DNA from: Oscillatoria princeps RMCB-10
GTDB lineage: Bacteria; Cyanobacteriota; Cyanobacteriia; Cyanobacteriales; Oscillatoriaceae
NCBI GenBank assembly: GCA_019359235.1
Contig: JAHHHT010000003.1
Coordinates: 62,001-126,000 of the forward strand
Length of the DNA stretch: 64,000 bases
Direction: 5' to 3'
Shown piece by piece: positions 35,177 to 42,832 of this stretch. The notes beneath the pieces were generated by a model that was not told the origin of the DNA, did not search any database, and saw only the letters and a program-made list of their open reading frames with translations. The first letter of the stretch is position 1; each line of letters starts with the position of its first letter. Made by a program: the position numbers and the translations under genes.

Positions 35177-37315
35177 TCATTTAGAACTGCTATGTTCCCC
35201 ACTAAAACCCAAGTAACCCCGTGGGGTAATCATCCAACCGGCATGAGTGCGGGTGCTTTGATTTCCAATCAGCACCGTGGTGAGCATATCAATGGGTATT
35301 TCGATAAATTTGTCAAGCGTCGTCAGACTAATTTGTTCCTCTTCTCGATAGGCGGAGCGGACAATAGCCACCGGCGTGTTGGGATCGCGGTGCTGCAAAA
35401 AAATCTCCCTGGCTCGCACAATCTGCTCAGTTCTAGTTTGCGAGCGCGGATTGTAAAGCGCAGTAACAAAGTCCGCCATCGCAGCGGCGAGCAGTCTTTT
35501 CTCAATTACCTCCCACGGCGTCAGCAAATCGCTCAAGCTAATCGCGCAAAAGTCGTGCATCAAAGGTGCCCCCACGCGGGAGGCGGCGGCTTGCAGGGCG
35601 GTAATTCCGGGAAAAACTCGCACTGCGGGGGTTTTGCCGTCCCAGTTTTGGGCGCGGAGTTCTTCGAGCACTAATCCCGCCATGCCATAAATGCCGCAGT
35701 CGCCAGAAGAGACAACCGCTACGGTTAACCCCCAGTTTGCCAGTTCAATCGCTCTGTTAGCTCGCTGGCGCTCCTGGGTGATCGGGAGGGATTCGACAAT
35801 TTGTCCGGGATGAAGCAGGGGGGCGATTAAGTCGATGTAGAGGGAGTAACCGATAACGGCGTCGGCTCGGGCGACGGCTGTTTGGGCGGCGGGGGTCATT
35901 TGCTCCAGTGTGCCGGGGCCGGTGCCAATTAGCAAGAGGGTGCCGGTGCGACCTGTATATTCTTGCTGGGATTGGGCAATGGCGACGGTAACTGCTCCTG
36001 GCTGTCCTTCGGCGCGGTAAATTTGTTTGGGCGCGAGCAGGGGTTGGGGAGGGGATGCCGGGATTTGGGGATTTGGGGATTGGCTGTCTGGGTTTGCGGC
36101 TAGGAGGGCGGCTGCTTCGGCTACGCTGGGGGTTCGGACTTCTTTTTCGACTGCGGCTGAGGGGTTGGGCACCGGCACGTTTCGCAGCAATTCCGCTGGG
36201 AAGGTTCGCAATGGCCAGTTTCGCTCTTGGCAGAGTTCTACTAACCCAATTTCATCGGCTTTCAGGTCGATTGTGGCAATGCCGGCAATGGCGCTTTCTG
36301 CTAGCTGGTGAGTTTGGCAAGTCTGCTGAATGGCTGTCTCAATCAGCTGTTTCGATGTGCCTCGCTCGCAACCGGCTCCCACCCATAAAACTCTTGGATG
36401 CCAGTGGATTTCTGGGATTTGTTGGGAGTGGGATGGGTGTGGCTGTTTGTGACCGATCCAGATTCTCGCCGCCGGCTGTCTGGGATTTTCGCCAGCACTG
36501 TCAATGTTGGCACCGGCATGATTGATGTTGGCACCTGCATGATTGATGCTGGCACCTGCATGATTGATGCTGGCACCGGCATGATTGATGCTGGCACCTG
36601 CATGATTGATGCTGGCACCTGCATGATTGATGTTGGCACCGGCATTGTTTATGCTGTCGCCGGCATGATTAATGCTGGCACCGGCATGATTAATGCCATC
36701 CGGGTTTTTGTCAATTGCTGCCGGCTCAAAATAGAAAGGATGTTTCTGGGGGAGATGGATTTGCCAAAGGGTGGAGCCGGCTTCTTGAATGACTTGTACT
36801 GCTTCGCCTCGCGCCACAGCGGCGCTGACACCTGTCCAATCGCCGGCTCCGCGCTCCCAGCCAAAGGGGACGCCGAGCAGGTCTGCAGCCGGCAGTCCCA
36901 ATCCAGCTGATGCGCCGGTTAAGACGGGTGTGGCTCCCAGTTGCAGGGCGATCAGTCTTGTCAGTTGGTCTGCGCCGGCTTGGTGTCCGCCGCACAAACT
37001 GATGGCGAACTTGCCGGTGTCATCCAAGACGACCACGGCGGGGTCGCTGGATTTGTGCTGCAATAGGGGTGCGATGAGGCGAACTGTCGCGCCGGTGGCT
37101 AAACAGAAGATAAATGCGCGGTGGTGTGGCCAGAGTGTGGCCAAGTGGGCTTTGAGGGAGCCGGTGTAAGTTTGGCTGCCTTTGATGCCGGTAATCGATT
37201 CTGGCACCCAAAGGGTAGCGCCGGCATTCTCGCACAGGGGTTGGAGGCGCTGAGCGCCGGTGGGGGTAGTGGCGAGCGCCGCTATTGGCTGAAATTCGCC
37301 CCATATTGAGGGCAT
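35177..37315 (-). CDS. cobJ: CbiG-CobJ fusion: cobalt-precorrin 5A hydrolase / precorrin-3B C17-methyltransferase
   Basis: About 712 residues from the ATG at 37315 (MPSIWGEFQ); an earlier ATG at 37360 lies in low-complexity sequence. The CbiG part has FCLATGATVRLIAPLL, VVVLDDTGKFAISLCGGHQAGADQLT and, after a linker, GAGCERGTSKQLI. The CobJ part has LLLIGTGPGTLEQMTPAAQTAVARADAVIGY, SSGDCGIYGMAGLVLE, FPGITALQAAASRVGAPL and ALYNPRSQTRTEQI (SAM-binding tetrapyrrole methylase). It performs ring contraction steps in B12 or pseudo-B12 synthesis. The linker carries ten near-identical seven-residue INHAGAS-type repeats, and another linker segment SPNPQIPAS derives from a dispersed repeat. No cobalamin riboswitch was seen upstream. 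Confidence 0.9.
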   Translation of the reverse strand: MPSIWGEFQPIAALATTPTGAQRLQPLCENAGATLWVPESITGIKGSQTYTGSLKAHLATLWPHHRAFIFCLATGATVRLIAPLLQHKSSDPAVVVLDDTGKFAISLCGGHQAGADQLTRLIALQLGATPVLTGASAGLGLPAADLLGVPFGWERGAGDWTGVSAAVARGEAVQVIQEAGSTLWQIHLPQKHPFYFEPAAIDKNPDGINHAGASINHAGDSINNAGANINHAGASINHAGASINHAGASINHAGASINHAGANINHAGANIDSAGENPRQPAARIWIGHKQPHPSHSQQIPEIHWHPRVLWVGAGCERGTSKQLIETAIQQTCQTHQLAESAIAGIATIDLKADEIGLVELCQERNWPLRTFPAELLRNVPVPNPSAAVEKEVRTPSVAEAAALLAANPDSQSPNPQIPASPPQPLLAPKQIYRAEGQPGAVTVAIAQSQQEYTGRTGTLLLIGTGPGTLEQMTPAAQTAVARADAVIGYSLYIDLIAPLLHPGQIVESLPITQERQRANRAIELANWGLTVAVVSSGDCGIYGMAGLVLEELRAQNWDGKTPAVRVFPGITALQAAASRVGAPLMHDFCAISLSDLLTPWEVIEKRLLAAAMADFVTALYNPRSQTRTEQIVRAREIFLQHRDPNTPVAIVRSAYREEEQISLTTLDKFIEIPIDMLTTVLIGNQSTRTHAGWMITPRGYLGFSGEHSSSK
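36496..36705 (-). repeat. 21-bp tandem repeat inside cbiG-cobJ
   Basis: About ten contiguous units related to GATTGATGCTGGCACCTGCAT, encoding INHAGAS-like heptads in frame. There are no spacers, so it is not a CRISPR array. Likely a length-variable minisatellite. Confidence 0.9.
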
Positions 37316-37360
37316 TGGGCATGGGGCATCGGGCGTTCGGACGTTCGGGCGTTCGGGCAT

Positions 37361-37549
37361 TGCTAAGTTCAGTTAATCTACAAGATATGATAATAGAAGT
37401 TAGATTTTCTATTTGATATTGTGTGCGGTTTAGTGCTATAATTAATTAGTTTATACCCGAATTAAGACGCGACAAATGGCGTCTCTACAACAGGCGTAGG
37501 ACAGGCGTCTCGCCTGTCCCCGTCTCGCCTGTCCCCGTTTCGCCTGTCC
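37361..37549. other. Short repeat spacer upstream of cobJ
   Basis: Holds an AT-rich stretch and three tandem versions of CGTCTCGCCTGTCC, part of the GGACAGGCGAGACGCCTGTCC palindrome family. No gene. Confidence 0.6.
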
Positions 37550-37666
37550 TTAACGCTGGACTTCAGCCGGCTCATTGGAGGGAACCAGCAGGGGGGCGAT
37601 GAAGGCGATTAAAATTCCTCCCATGACTAAGATTTCGGCAACCCGCAGTACGGTATTTTTTTTCAC
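37550..37666 (-). CDS. 38-residue single-span membrane peptide
   Basis: GTG at 37666 with AAAGGAGG 8-10 bp upstream. The product starts MKKNTVLRVAEILVMGG and has one hydrophobic helix (ILVMGGILIAFIAPLLV) with a short polar tail. Its start lies within 3 bp of the stop of the cytochrome-like gene, so the two are probably cotranslated. No family recognised; a small partner subunit is possible. Confidence 0.6.
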   Translation of the reverse strand: MKKNTVLRVAEILVMGGILIAFIAPLLVPSNEPAEVQR

Positions 37667-37668
37667 AG

Positions 37669-38283
37669 TTAATTGCCTCCTTTAGAAGTGAGCCGGTGCA
37701 GCCAGGAGCGGATTTTATTAGGCCACTCAGCCGGGCTATCTTCCGGGCGGTAGTGAATGGCAAACATGGACAGGATAAGGTTAGCGCCGCCCACTTTAGC
37801 GTTCATCAGCAGGTGCGCCGCCAGACAAAACACCAAAACCGCCCATGCGGTCAGGTGCAGGATATACCAGATATGGTTAAATTCCTCCTTGGGGAGCCAT
37901 TCTTCTTGCATCATCCGGCCTGATATTAAAGCCAATGTTGCTGCCAGTAACATGGCTGTATTGACAATTCGGTGGAGGCTGTACCACCAGATGGGTTTGC
38001 CAACCTGTGCGAGTTTTTTAAAGGAGTCGGGCTGGACGAGGCGTTTTTCACCGGCATGGAAGCTGTATAATGCAAAAGCCGGCATCACAAACAGTAAAAT
38101 CAGACCAAAGGTGCCGTGGATGCCAATAATATTGGGAATCCGAGGCAGGGGCAGTTTGAGCAACCGTCCGTCAAAGGTATTGTACACTAAAAATGAGGTG
38201 ACAATTGCCAGCAGGGCGATGAGAGCATTGAGATTGTGGAACAGTCTCAGGAGCAGGGGCTGGTAGGGTTTAGATGGGGGCAT
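37669..38283 (-). CDS. Cytochrome b561-like multi-helix membrane protein
   Basis: 204 residues from the ATG at 38283 (MPPSKPYQPLLLRLFHNLNAL); the frame extends further upstream but without support. Four to five membrane helices with regularly placed histidines: RLFHNLNAL, GIHGTFGLILLF, SLHRIVNTAMLL, ILHLTAWAVLVFCLAAHLLMNA. Such spaced His residues are the heme ligands in di-heme cytochrome b561/Ni-Fe hydrogenase cytochrome b folds. Electron donor and acceptor unknown. A 38-residue membrane peptide follows immediately on the same strand. Confidence 0.7.
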   Translation of the reverse strand: MPPSKPYQPLLLRLFHNLNALIALLAIVTSFLVYNTFDGRLLKLPLPRIPNIIGIHGTFGLILLFVMPAFALYSFHAGEKRLVQPDSFKKLAQVGKPIWWYSLHRIVNTAMLLAATLALISGRMMQEEWLPKEEFNHIWYILHLTAWAVLVFCLAAHLLMNAKVGGANLILSMFAIHYRPEDSPAEWPNKIRSWLHRLTSKGGN

Positions 38284-38580
38284 GAGTGTATCCTCGCAGT
38301 TGTTATCGGTGCAGGGGGTGGGGTGGGTAACGGGGGGGCATCCCGATTGTGCAAAGAAGCCCATATCAATGCTACAATGATTTCAGCAGCGGGTAGGAGG
38401 AGAAGATTTTTAGCCAGCTGAATCCCGGAAACGGGATTGAAACAGGGTTTTGCATCTTTTCTCTTCTTTCCCCCTTCCCCGTGAACGGGTGGCGGGTTTC
38501 GGGGGTGGGGTTCTCTGAGATGCGCCCCACTCCCCAACTCCCCGCTGATAAGTATGCCGATACAATTAAGCCTAACAGCT
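38284..38580. other. Spacer with C-rich repeat
   Basis: About 300 bp without a gene; contains a degenerate CCCCTTCCCCGTGAACGGG-type repeat (about 38468-38512). Confidence 0.55.
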
Positions 38581-38703
38581 GTAGGGTGCGTTCCGCCTGA
38601 CCTCACTCTTTATTTGTGTGATAAAATCGATAAGGCGGAACGCACCTCACCCTGTAGCGGTGCGTTCCGGGTGCGAGAATGGATGAGGCGGAACGCACTC
38701 TAC
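38581..38703. mobile_element. 123-bp inverted-repeat element (GTAGGGTGCGTTCCGCCT termini)
   Basis: Starts GTAGGGTGCGTTCCGCCT and ends AGGCGGAACGCACTCTAC, 18-bp inverted termini with one mismatch. A related 145-bp element in reverse orientation lies at 42069-42213; both share the internal CATCCATTCTCGCAC and CACACAAATAA segments. It ends 5 bp before the stop codon of the TPR gene. No clear target duplication. Confidence 0.75.
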
Positions 38704-38708
38704 TTTCT

Positions 38709-41297
38709 CTAGGAGCGGGAGCGCTCCACATATTCAAATGCCTTTTCCAGATTGCCGGTTTTGATGCAAGCTTGCACCATGTTTTGATAGATGTCAATAG
38801 ATTCGCTGACGATTTCCTGTCGGCGCTCGTCTGACATCGCCTGGGAGCGAATTTCTTCCACCGCATCGATTGCCGGTGCGTACCCCTGCATCGCTTCTCG
38901 CCACCGCCCCGCTGTGAATGCCATATCGCCCAAATTGCGCCCGGTTTGCAAGCATTCTAGCGGGAAGGTGGCAGGAGTGCGGATTTCTAGGGCGGATTGG
39001 TAACACTGAATCGCTTCTTCAATTTGTCTTTGTTTCTCGTAAGCAGTCCCCAGATTGTGTTGAGTCGCCGCCCAATCTTGGGGGAATGCGTTGCGGGTGC
39101 GTACCTGCAAGGCTTGCCGGTAACACTCGATTGCCTGTTCCAGATTCTCGGCTATATCTCCCTTGATGCGCTTCCAGTAAGCATTCCCCAGATTGTGTTG
39201 AGTCGCCGCCCAATCTTGGGGGAATGCGTTGCGGGTGCGTACCTGCAAGGCTTGCCGGTAACACTCGATTGCCTGTTCCAGATTCTCGGCTTTATCTCCC
39301 TTGATGCGGTCCCTGTAAGCATTCCCCAGATTGTTTTGAGTCATCGCCCAATCTTGGGGGAATGCGTCGCGGGTGCGTACCTGCAAGGCTTGTCGGTAAC
39401 ACTCGATTGCCAGTTCCAGATTCTCGGCTTTATCTCCCTTAATGCGGTTCCTGTAAGCAATCCCCAGACTGTTTTGAGTCATCGCCCAATTTTGGGGGAA
39501 GGCGTCGCGGGTGCGTACCTGCAAGGCTTGTCGGCAACACTCGATTGCCAGTTCCAGATTCTCGGCTTTATCTCCCTTGATGCGGTCCCTGTAAGCATTC
39601 CCCAGATTGTTTTGAGTCATCGCCCAATCTTGGGGGAATGCGTCGCGGGTGCGTACCTGCAAGGCTTGTCGGTAACACTTGATTGCCTGTTCCAGATTCT
39701 CGGCTTTATCTCCCTTGATGCGGTTACAGTAAGCAATCCCCAGACTGTTTTGAATCGCCGCCCAATCTTGGGGGAATGCGTCGCGGGTATATACCTGCAA
39801 GGCTTGCCGGTAACACTCGATTGCCAGTTCCAGATTCTCGGCTATATCTCCCTTGATGCGATCACTGTAAGCAATCCCCAGATTGTGTTGAGTCGCCGCC
39901 CAATTTTGGGGGAATGCGTCGCGGGTATATACCTGCAAAGCTTGCCGGTAACACTCGATTGCCAGTTCCAGATTCTCGGCTTTATCTCCCTTGATGCGGT
40001 TCCAGTAAGCAAGACCCAGATTGTGTTGAGTCGCCGCCCAATCTTGGGGGAATGCGTTGCGGGTGCGTACCTGCAAGGCTTGCCGGTAACACTTGATTGC
40101 CTGTTCCAGATTCTCGGCTTTATCTCCCTTGATGCGGTTACAGTAAGCAATCCCCAGACTGTTTTGAATCGCCGCCCAATCTTGGGGGAATGCCTTGCGG
40201 GTGCGTACCTGCAAGGCTTGTCGGTAACACTTGATTGCCTGTTCCAGATTCTCGGCTTTATCTCCCTTGATGCGGTTCCAGTAAGCAAGACCCAGATTGT
40301 ATTGATTAATCGCCCTATTTCGAGGAAATTCGTCGCGGGTGTATTCCAGCAAGGCTTGCCGGTAACACTTGATTGCCATTTCCAGATTCTCGGCTTTATC
40401 TCCCTTGATGCGATCACTGTAAGCAATCCCCAGACTGTTTTGAGTCATCGCCCATTCTTCGGGGCAGATGTCGCGGGTGAATTCCAGCAAGGCTTGCCGG
40501 TAACACTCGATTGCCATTTCCAGATTTTCGGCTTTATCTCCCTTGATGCGATCCTGGTAAGCATTCCCCAGATTGTTTTGAGTCATCGCCCAATCTTCGA
40601 GTAAGGTGTCGCAGCTGTATTCCAGCAAGGCTTGCCGGTAACACTCGATTGCCATTTCCAGATTTTCGGCTTTATCTCCCTTGATGCGTTTGCGGTAAGC
40701 AAGCCCCAGATTGTTTTGAATACCCGCCCAATCTGTGCGGTCTGCGTCGCGGGTGAATACTCGCAGAGCGAGATGGTAGCCGGCAATCGCTATTTCCAGA
40801 TTGCTGGCTCTGTTGCCCAAGGGGAACTGCGCAATTACTTCGCTGAAAGAGCAAAAATCTGCTGCGAAGGTTAGTGCTTGTTCTGGATCAGCTTCCGAGA
40901 GCTTGGCTGTTGCCCAACTTGCGTAAAGTTCAGCCAAGGTGTCATTCAGTTTGTCCTGGTTGGCAGAGAGCAGCGGGTGTACCACTTCCGGGTTGTCATT
41001 GCTGTCGCTGGTGGCTTGGAGTACCTCAAATAAGAACGCGAGATATTCTTCTCGGAGTGCTACAGTTGCGGAATTGCTGATATCTGCTGCTAGCCGACGA
41101 GCAATATCAGTTAAATATTCAGCCCTGCTCCCATCGCCCTGTTGTGCCAGCTGAGCTGCCACCTGTTCCATCACCCGCACCAAGCCCTCATCAATCAAGT
41201 TTTGGTGCGCATTGAGGATGTTAGCTTCTTCCCCGCTGGGACAGTCGAGTAAGGCTTGGATAAGATTGAGATAGTCTTGTTGGCGCTGTTCGTCCAT
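38709..41297 (-). CDS. TPR-array protein, apparently truncated (effector domain missing)
   Basis: 862 residues. An N-terminal helical region (about 1-185) precedes twelve nearly identical 46-residue TPR-like units (QNNLGNAYRDRIKGDKAENLE type), two degenerate TPRs and a final segment ending ACIKTGNLEKAFEYVERSRS. In related cyanobacterial proteins, as I recall, this segment is followed by RRLVDL and a C-terminal CHAT caspase-like peptidase domain. Here a TAG occurs right after ERSRS and a repeat element begins 5 bp on. What remains is a protein-interaction scaffold. Whether it is expressed is unknown; the frame is open over its whole length. Confidence 0.8.
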   Translation of the reverse strand: MDEQRQQDYLNLIQALLDCPSGEEANILNAHQNLIDEGLVRVMEQVAAQLAQQGDGSRAEYLTDIARRLAADISNSATVALREEYLAFLFEVLQATSDSNDNPEVVHPLLSANQDKLNDTLAELYASWATAKLSEADPEQALTFAADFCSFSEVIAQFPLGNRASNLEIAIAGYHLALRVFTRDADRTDWAGIQNNLGLAYRKRIKGDKAENLEMAIECYRQALLEYSCDTLLEDWAMTQNNLGNAYQDRIKGDKAENLEMAIECYRQALLEFTRDICPEEWAMTQNSLGIAYSDRIKGDKAENLEMAIKCYRQALLEYTRDEFPRNRAINQYNLGLAYWNRIKGDKAENLEQAIKCYRQALQVRTRKAFPQDWAAIQNSLGIAYCNRIKGDKAENLEQAIKCYRQALQVRTRNAFPQDWAATQHNLGLAYWNRIKGDKAENLELAIECYRQALQVYTRDAFPQNWAATQHNLGIAYSDRIKGDIAENLELAIECYRQALQVYTRDAFPQDWAAIQNSLGIAYCNRIKGDKAENLEQAIKCYRQALQVRTRDAFPQDWAMTQNNLGNAYRDRIKGDKAENLELAIECCRQALQVRTRDAFPQNWAMTQNSLGIAYRNRIKGDKAENLELAIECYRQALQVRTRDAFPQDWAMTQNNLGNAYRDRIKGDKAENLEQAIECYRQALQVRTRNAFPQDWAATQHNLGNAYWKRIKGDIAENLEQAIECYRQALQVRTRNAFPQDWAATQHNLGTAYEKQRQIEEAIQCYQSALEIRTPATFPLECLQTGRNLGDMAFTAGRWREAMQGYAPAIDAVEEIRSQAMSDERRQEIVSESIDIYQNMVQACIKTGNLEKAFEYVERSRS
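39075..40730 (-). repeat. 138-bp tandem TPR-coding array, twelve units
   Basis: Twelve contiguous 138-bp units (46 codons each), near-identical at DNA level. The opposite strand is stop-free over much of the array, giving a long spurious antisense frame. Confidence 0.9.
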
Positions 41298-41389
41298 TTG
41301 TGTCCTCTCGGTGAATCGTGCTGCTTATGTCCACCCCCTACGCCTCCCCGCTCTCGCACAGAGGGCTGGGGGGTTAGCTTAATATTATA

Positions 41390-41526
41390 GCAGATTGCAA
41401 CTGAGTGAAGTACAGATATTAGATCCCCCCTTGCCCCCCCTTAAAAAGGGGGGCTTTGAGAATGTCCCCCCCTTTTTTAGGGGGGCTAGGGGGGCTCAAA
41501 CTGTACTCCACGCAAGTGAAAACTGC
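41390..41526. mobile_element. MITE-like element with 26-bp imperfect inverted termini
   Basis: Left end GCAGATTGCAACTGAGTG.. and right end ..CACGCAAGTGAAAACTGC are imperfect inverted repeats sharing a GTACAG/CTGTAC core. A homologous element lies at 58745-58898, with the same GATATTAGATCCCCCC beginning. The interior is a C-tract/G-tract hairpin. The left flank is TA. Confidence 0.7.
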
Positions 41527-41763
41527 CATAGTATCGGGTGCCGGCAACTTTTTATGCCGGCACTTTGCAAAATTTTATCTTTCTCATCTCCGGCGCAGTG
41601 GCGCTCCAGAATCCGCCCTCCCTGAACAACCCACAGCTTCCCCTCAATTTCTGCCCCATCCAACCGGCGAATTAACCTCTCTACAGCTTCCCGCCGGTCT
41701 GCCAAACTGCGGCGAAATGGCCAACCTACCGGGAGCATCCCGTTTTTGAAACTACCCTGGTGA

Positions 41764-41830
41764 GGGCGAAGCATTCGGATTATCAATTGCTGGTTTTGAC
41801 CGAGAGATTATTCGCCCGAATGCTTCGCCC
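41764..41830. repeat. Inverted repeat GGGCGAAGCATTCGG
   Basis: Perfect 15-bp arms 67 bp end to end. A relative with GGGCGAAGCATGAGCG arms lies at 42428-42519. Short palindromic elements of one family. Confidence 0.8.
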
Positions 41831-41879
41831 CTACATAATCGGGATGCTCACAACCTCCCAGCTCCATCCCCGGATAATC

Positions 41880-42050
41880 AGAAGGGTTCAATCGGAAGCC
41901 GTTGGCAAAACCGCTTTCCGGGCCAACATCTGCAGTGCCGGTGGCAAATATCAATCAATTCCACATCAGGCGCTGAACTCAAGCCAAGTCGCAGTTACCA
42001 CATCATATCCCGCTTGGCGCAACAAAGCAGCAATGCCGGCATGAACATTG
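41880..42050 (-). pseudogene. Fragment of a DUF5615-like (PIN-like) toxin gene
   Basis: The minus strand reads NVHAGIAALLRQAGYDVVTATWLEFSA, then a stop; shifting one frame continues APDVELIDICHRHC. Joined, this resembles the DUF5615 PIN-like pattern LLR-x-x-GYDVVTA...APDVEL. The start and the C-terminus are missing. Tentative. Confidence 0.35.
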
Positions 42051-42068
42051 TTCCTCGTTCCTTTGAAA

Positions 42069-42213
42069 GTAGGGTGCCTTCCGCATCATCCATTCTCGCA
42101 CACATAATGGGGTAGACTCGCACGCGGAACGCACCGCTACAGGGGGAGGTGCGTTCCGCCTTATTGATTTCCCCACACAAATAAGGGATGCGCTCAGGCG
42201 GAACGCACCCTAC
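42069..42213. mobile_element. 145-bp inverted-repeat element, relative of 38581-38703
   Basis: Starts GTAGGGTGCCTTCCGC and ends GCGGAACGCACCCTAC. In the opposite orientation it aligns over most of its length with the 38.6-kb copy, with about 20 bp extra in the middle. Confidence 0.75.
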
Positions 42214-42765
42214 AACTACGCACCCTACTGGAAAAAAACGCCCCGCCGCAAGCATCAATCCAAAAAGTCCGCGTTGGGCGAAGCCCTTCCCGCAGGGTAG
42301 GCGGACTTTGTTTGTATAGCCGCGATTTCAAGATGCCGGTGGCGAATTGATGTAGGGTCTTACCCCGCTCTATACCCCCTTTTGGAGTTAGCTTTTTAGA
42401 GGTTGTCTGTGGGTAGCGTTAGCGTCAGGGCGAAGCATGAGCGTTAGCGCAGCGGCTGCGTCAGCAGCTATGTAATCTTTTCCCTGAGTCCCATAAATAG
42501 TCGCGCTCATGCTTCGCCCCTACACAAGATCCGATGTAGGGGCTTTCGCATTGGCGTTAGGAGCTTTACGACTGCGCCCGAAATTTCGCTTCGCCAATGC
42601 TTCGCCCTCTCGTCTAGTTGTCGCTACATTTCCCCCCAATACACCTTGCACCGGCACCCCGCATTCCAAAAAGCCCGCGCAGGCGGGCTTCGTTTGTATA
42701 GCCGCGATTTCAATCGCCCGGATCTTAGCAACAAAGCGTTCTAGTAAGGAACACACCCCACCAAC

Positions 42766-42794
42766 AAAAACGCCCGACTGCAGGAGTCGGGCGT
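42766..42794 (-). terminator. Rho-independent terminator of ndhB
   Basis: On the minus strand ACGCCCGACT pairs with AGTCGGGCGT around CCTGC and is followed by a T-run. It is 39 bp past the ndhB stop. Confidence 0.85.
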
Positions 42795-42832
42795 CTGGCA
42801 AAATTTCAGTAACTCGCGAACATTAATCCCGC

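Larger units (their letters stand above)
41298..42765. other. Repeat-rich intergenic region of about 1.5 kb
   Basis: No intact gene. It contains a TA-flanked MITE-like element (41390-41526), two GGGCGAAGCAT-type inverted repeats (41764-41830 and 42428-42519), remains of a small toxin-like gene (41880-42050), the 145-bp element (42069-42213) and two AAGCCCGC...GCGGGCTT repeats each followed by TGTATAGCCGCGATTTC (about 42270-42330 and 42669-42713). A frame at 41496-41786 (minus) encodes LIRRLDGAEIEGKLWVVQGG and might be a fragment of another gene, but I cannot identify it. Confidence 0.65.

Noticed and set aside
36496-36705. Possible CRISPR array
   Set aside because: Repeats are 21 bp, contiguous, without spacers, and in frame with a cobalamin enzyme.
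37316-37549. Cobalamin riboswitch before cbiG-cobJ
   Set aside because: No B12-box-like sequence or suitable fold was recognised; the region is mainly short repeats and AT-rich DNA.
38997-40604. 535-codon open frame on the plus strand opposite the TPR array
   Set aside because: It is the antisense shadow of a 138-bp repeat (multiple of three), so absence of stops repeats with the unit. The minus strand encodes clear TPRs.
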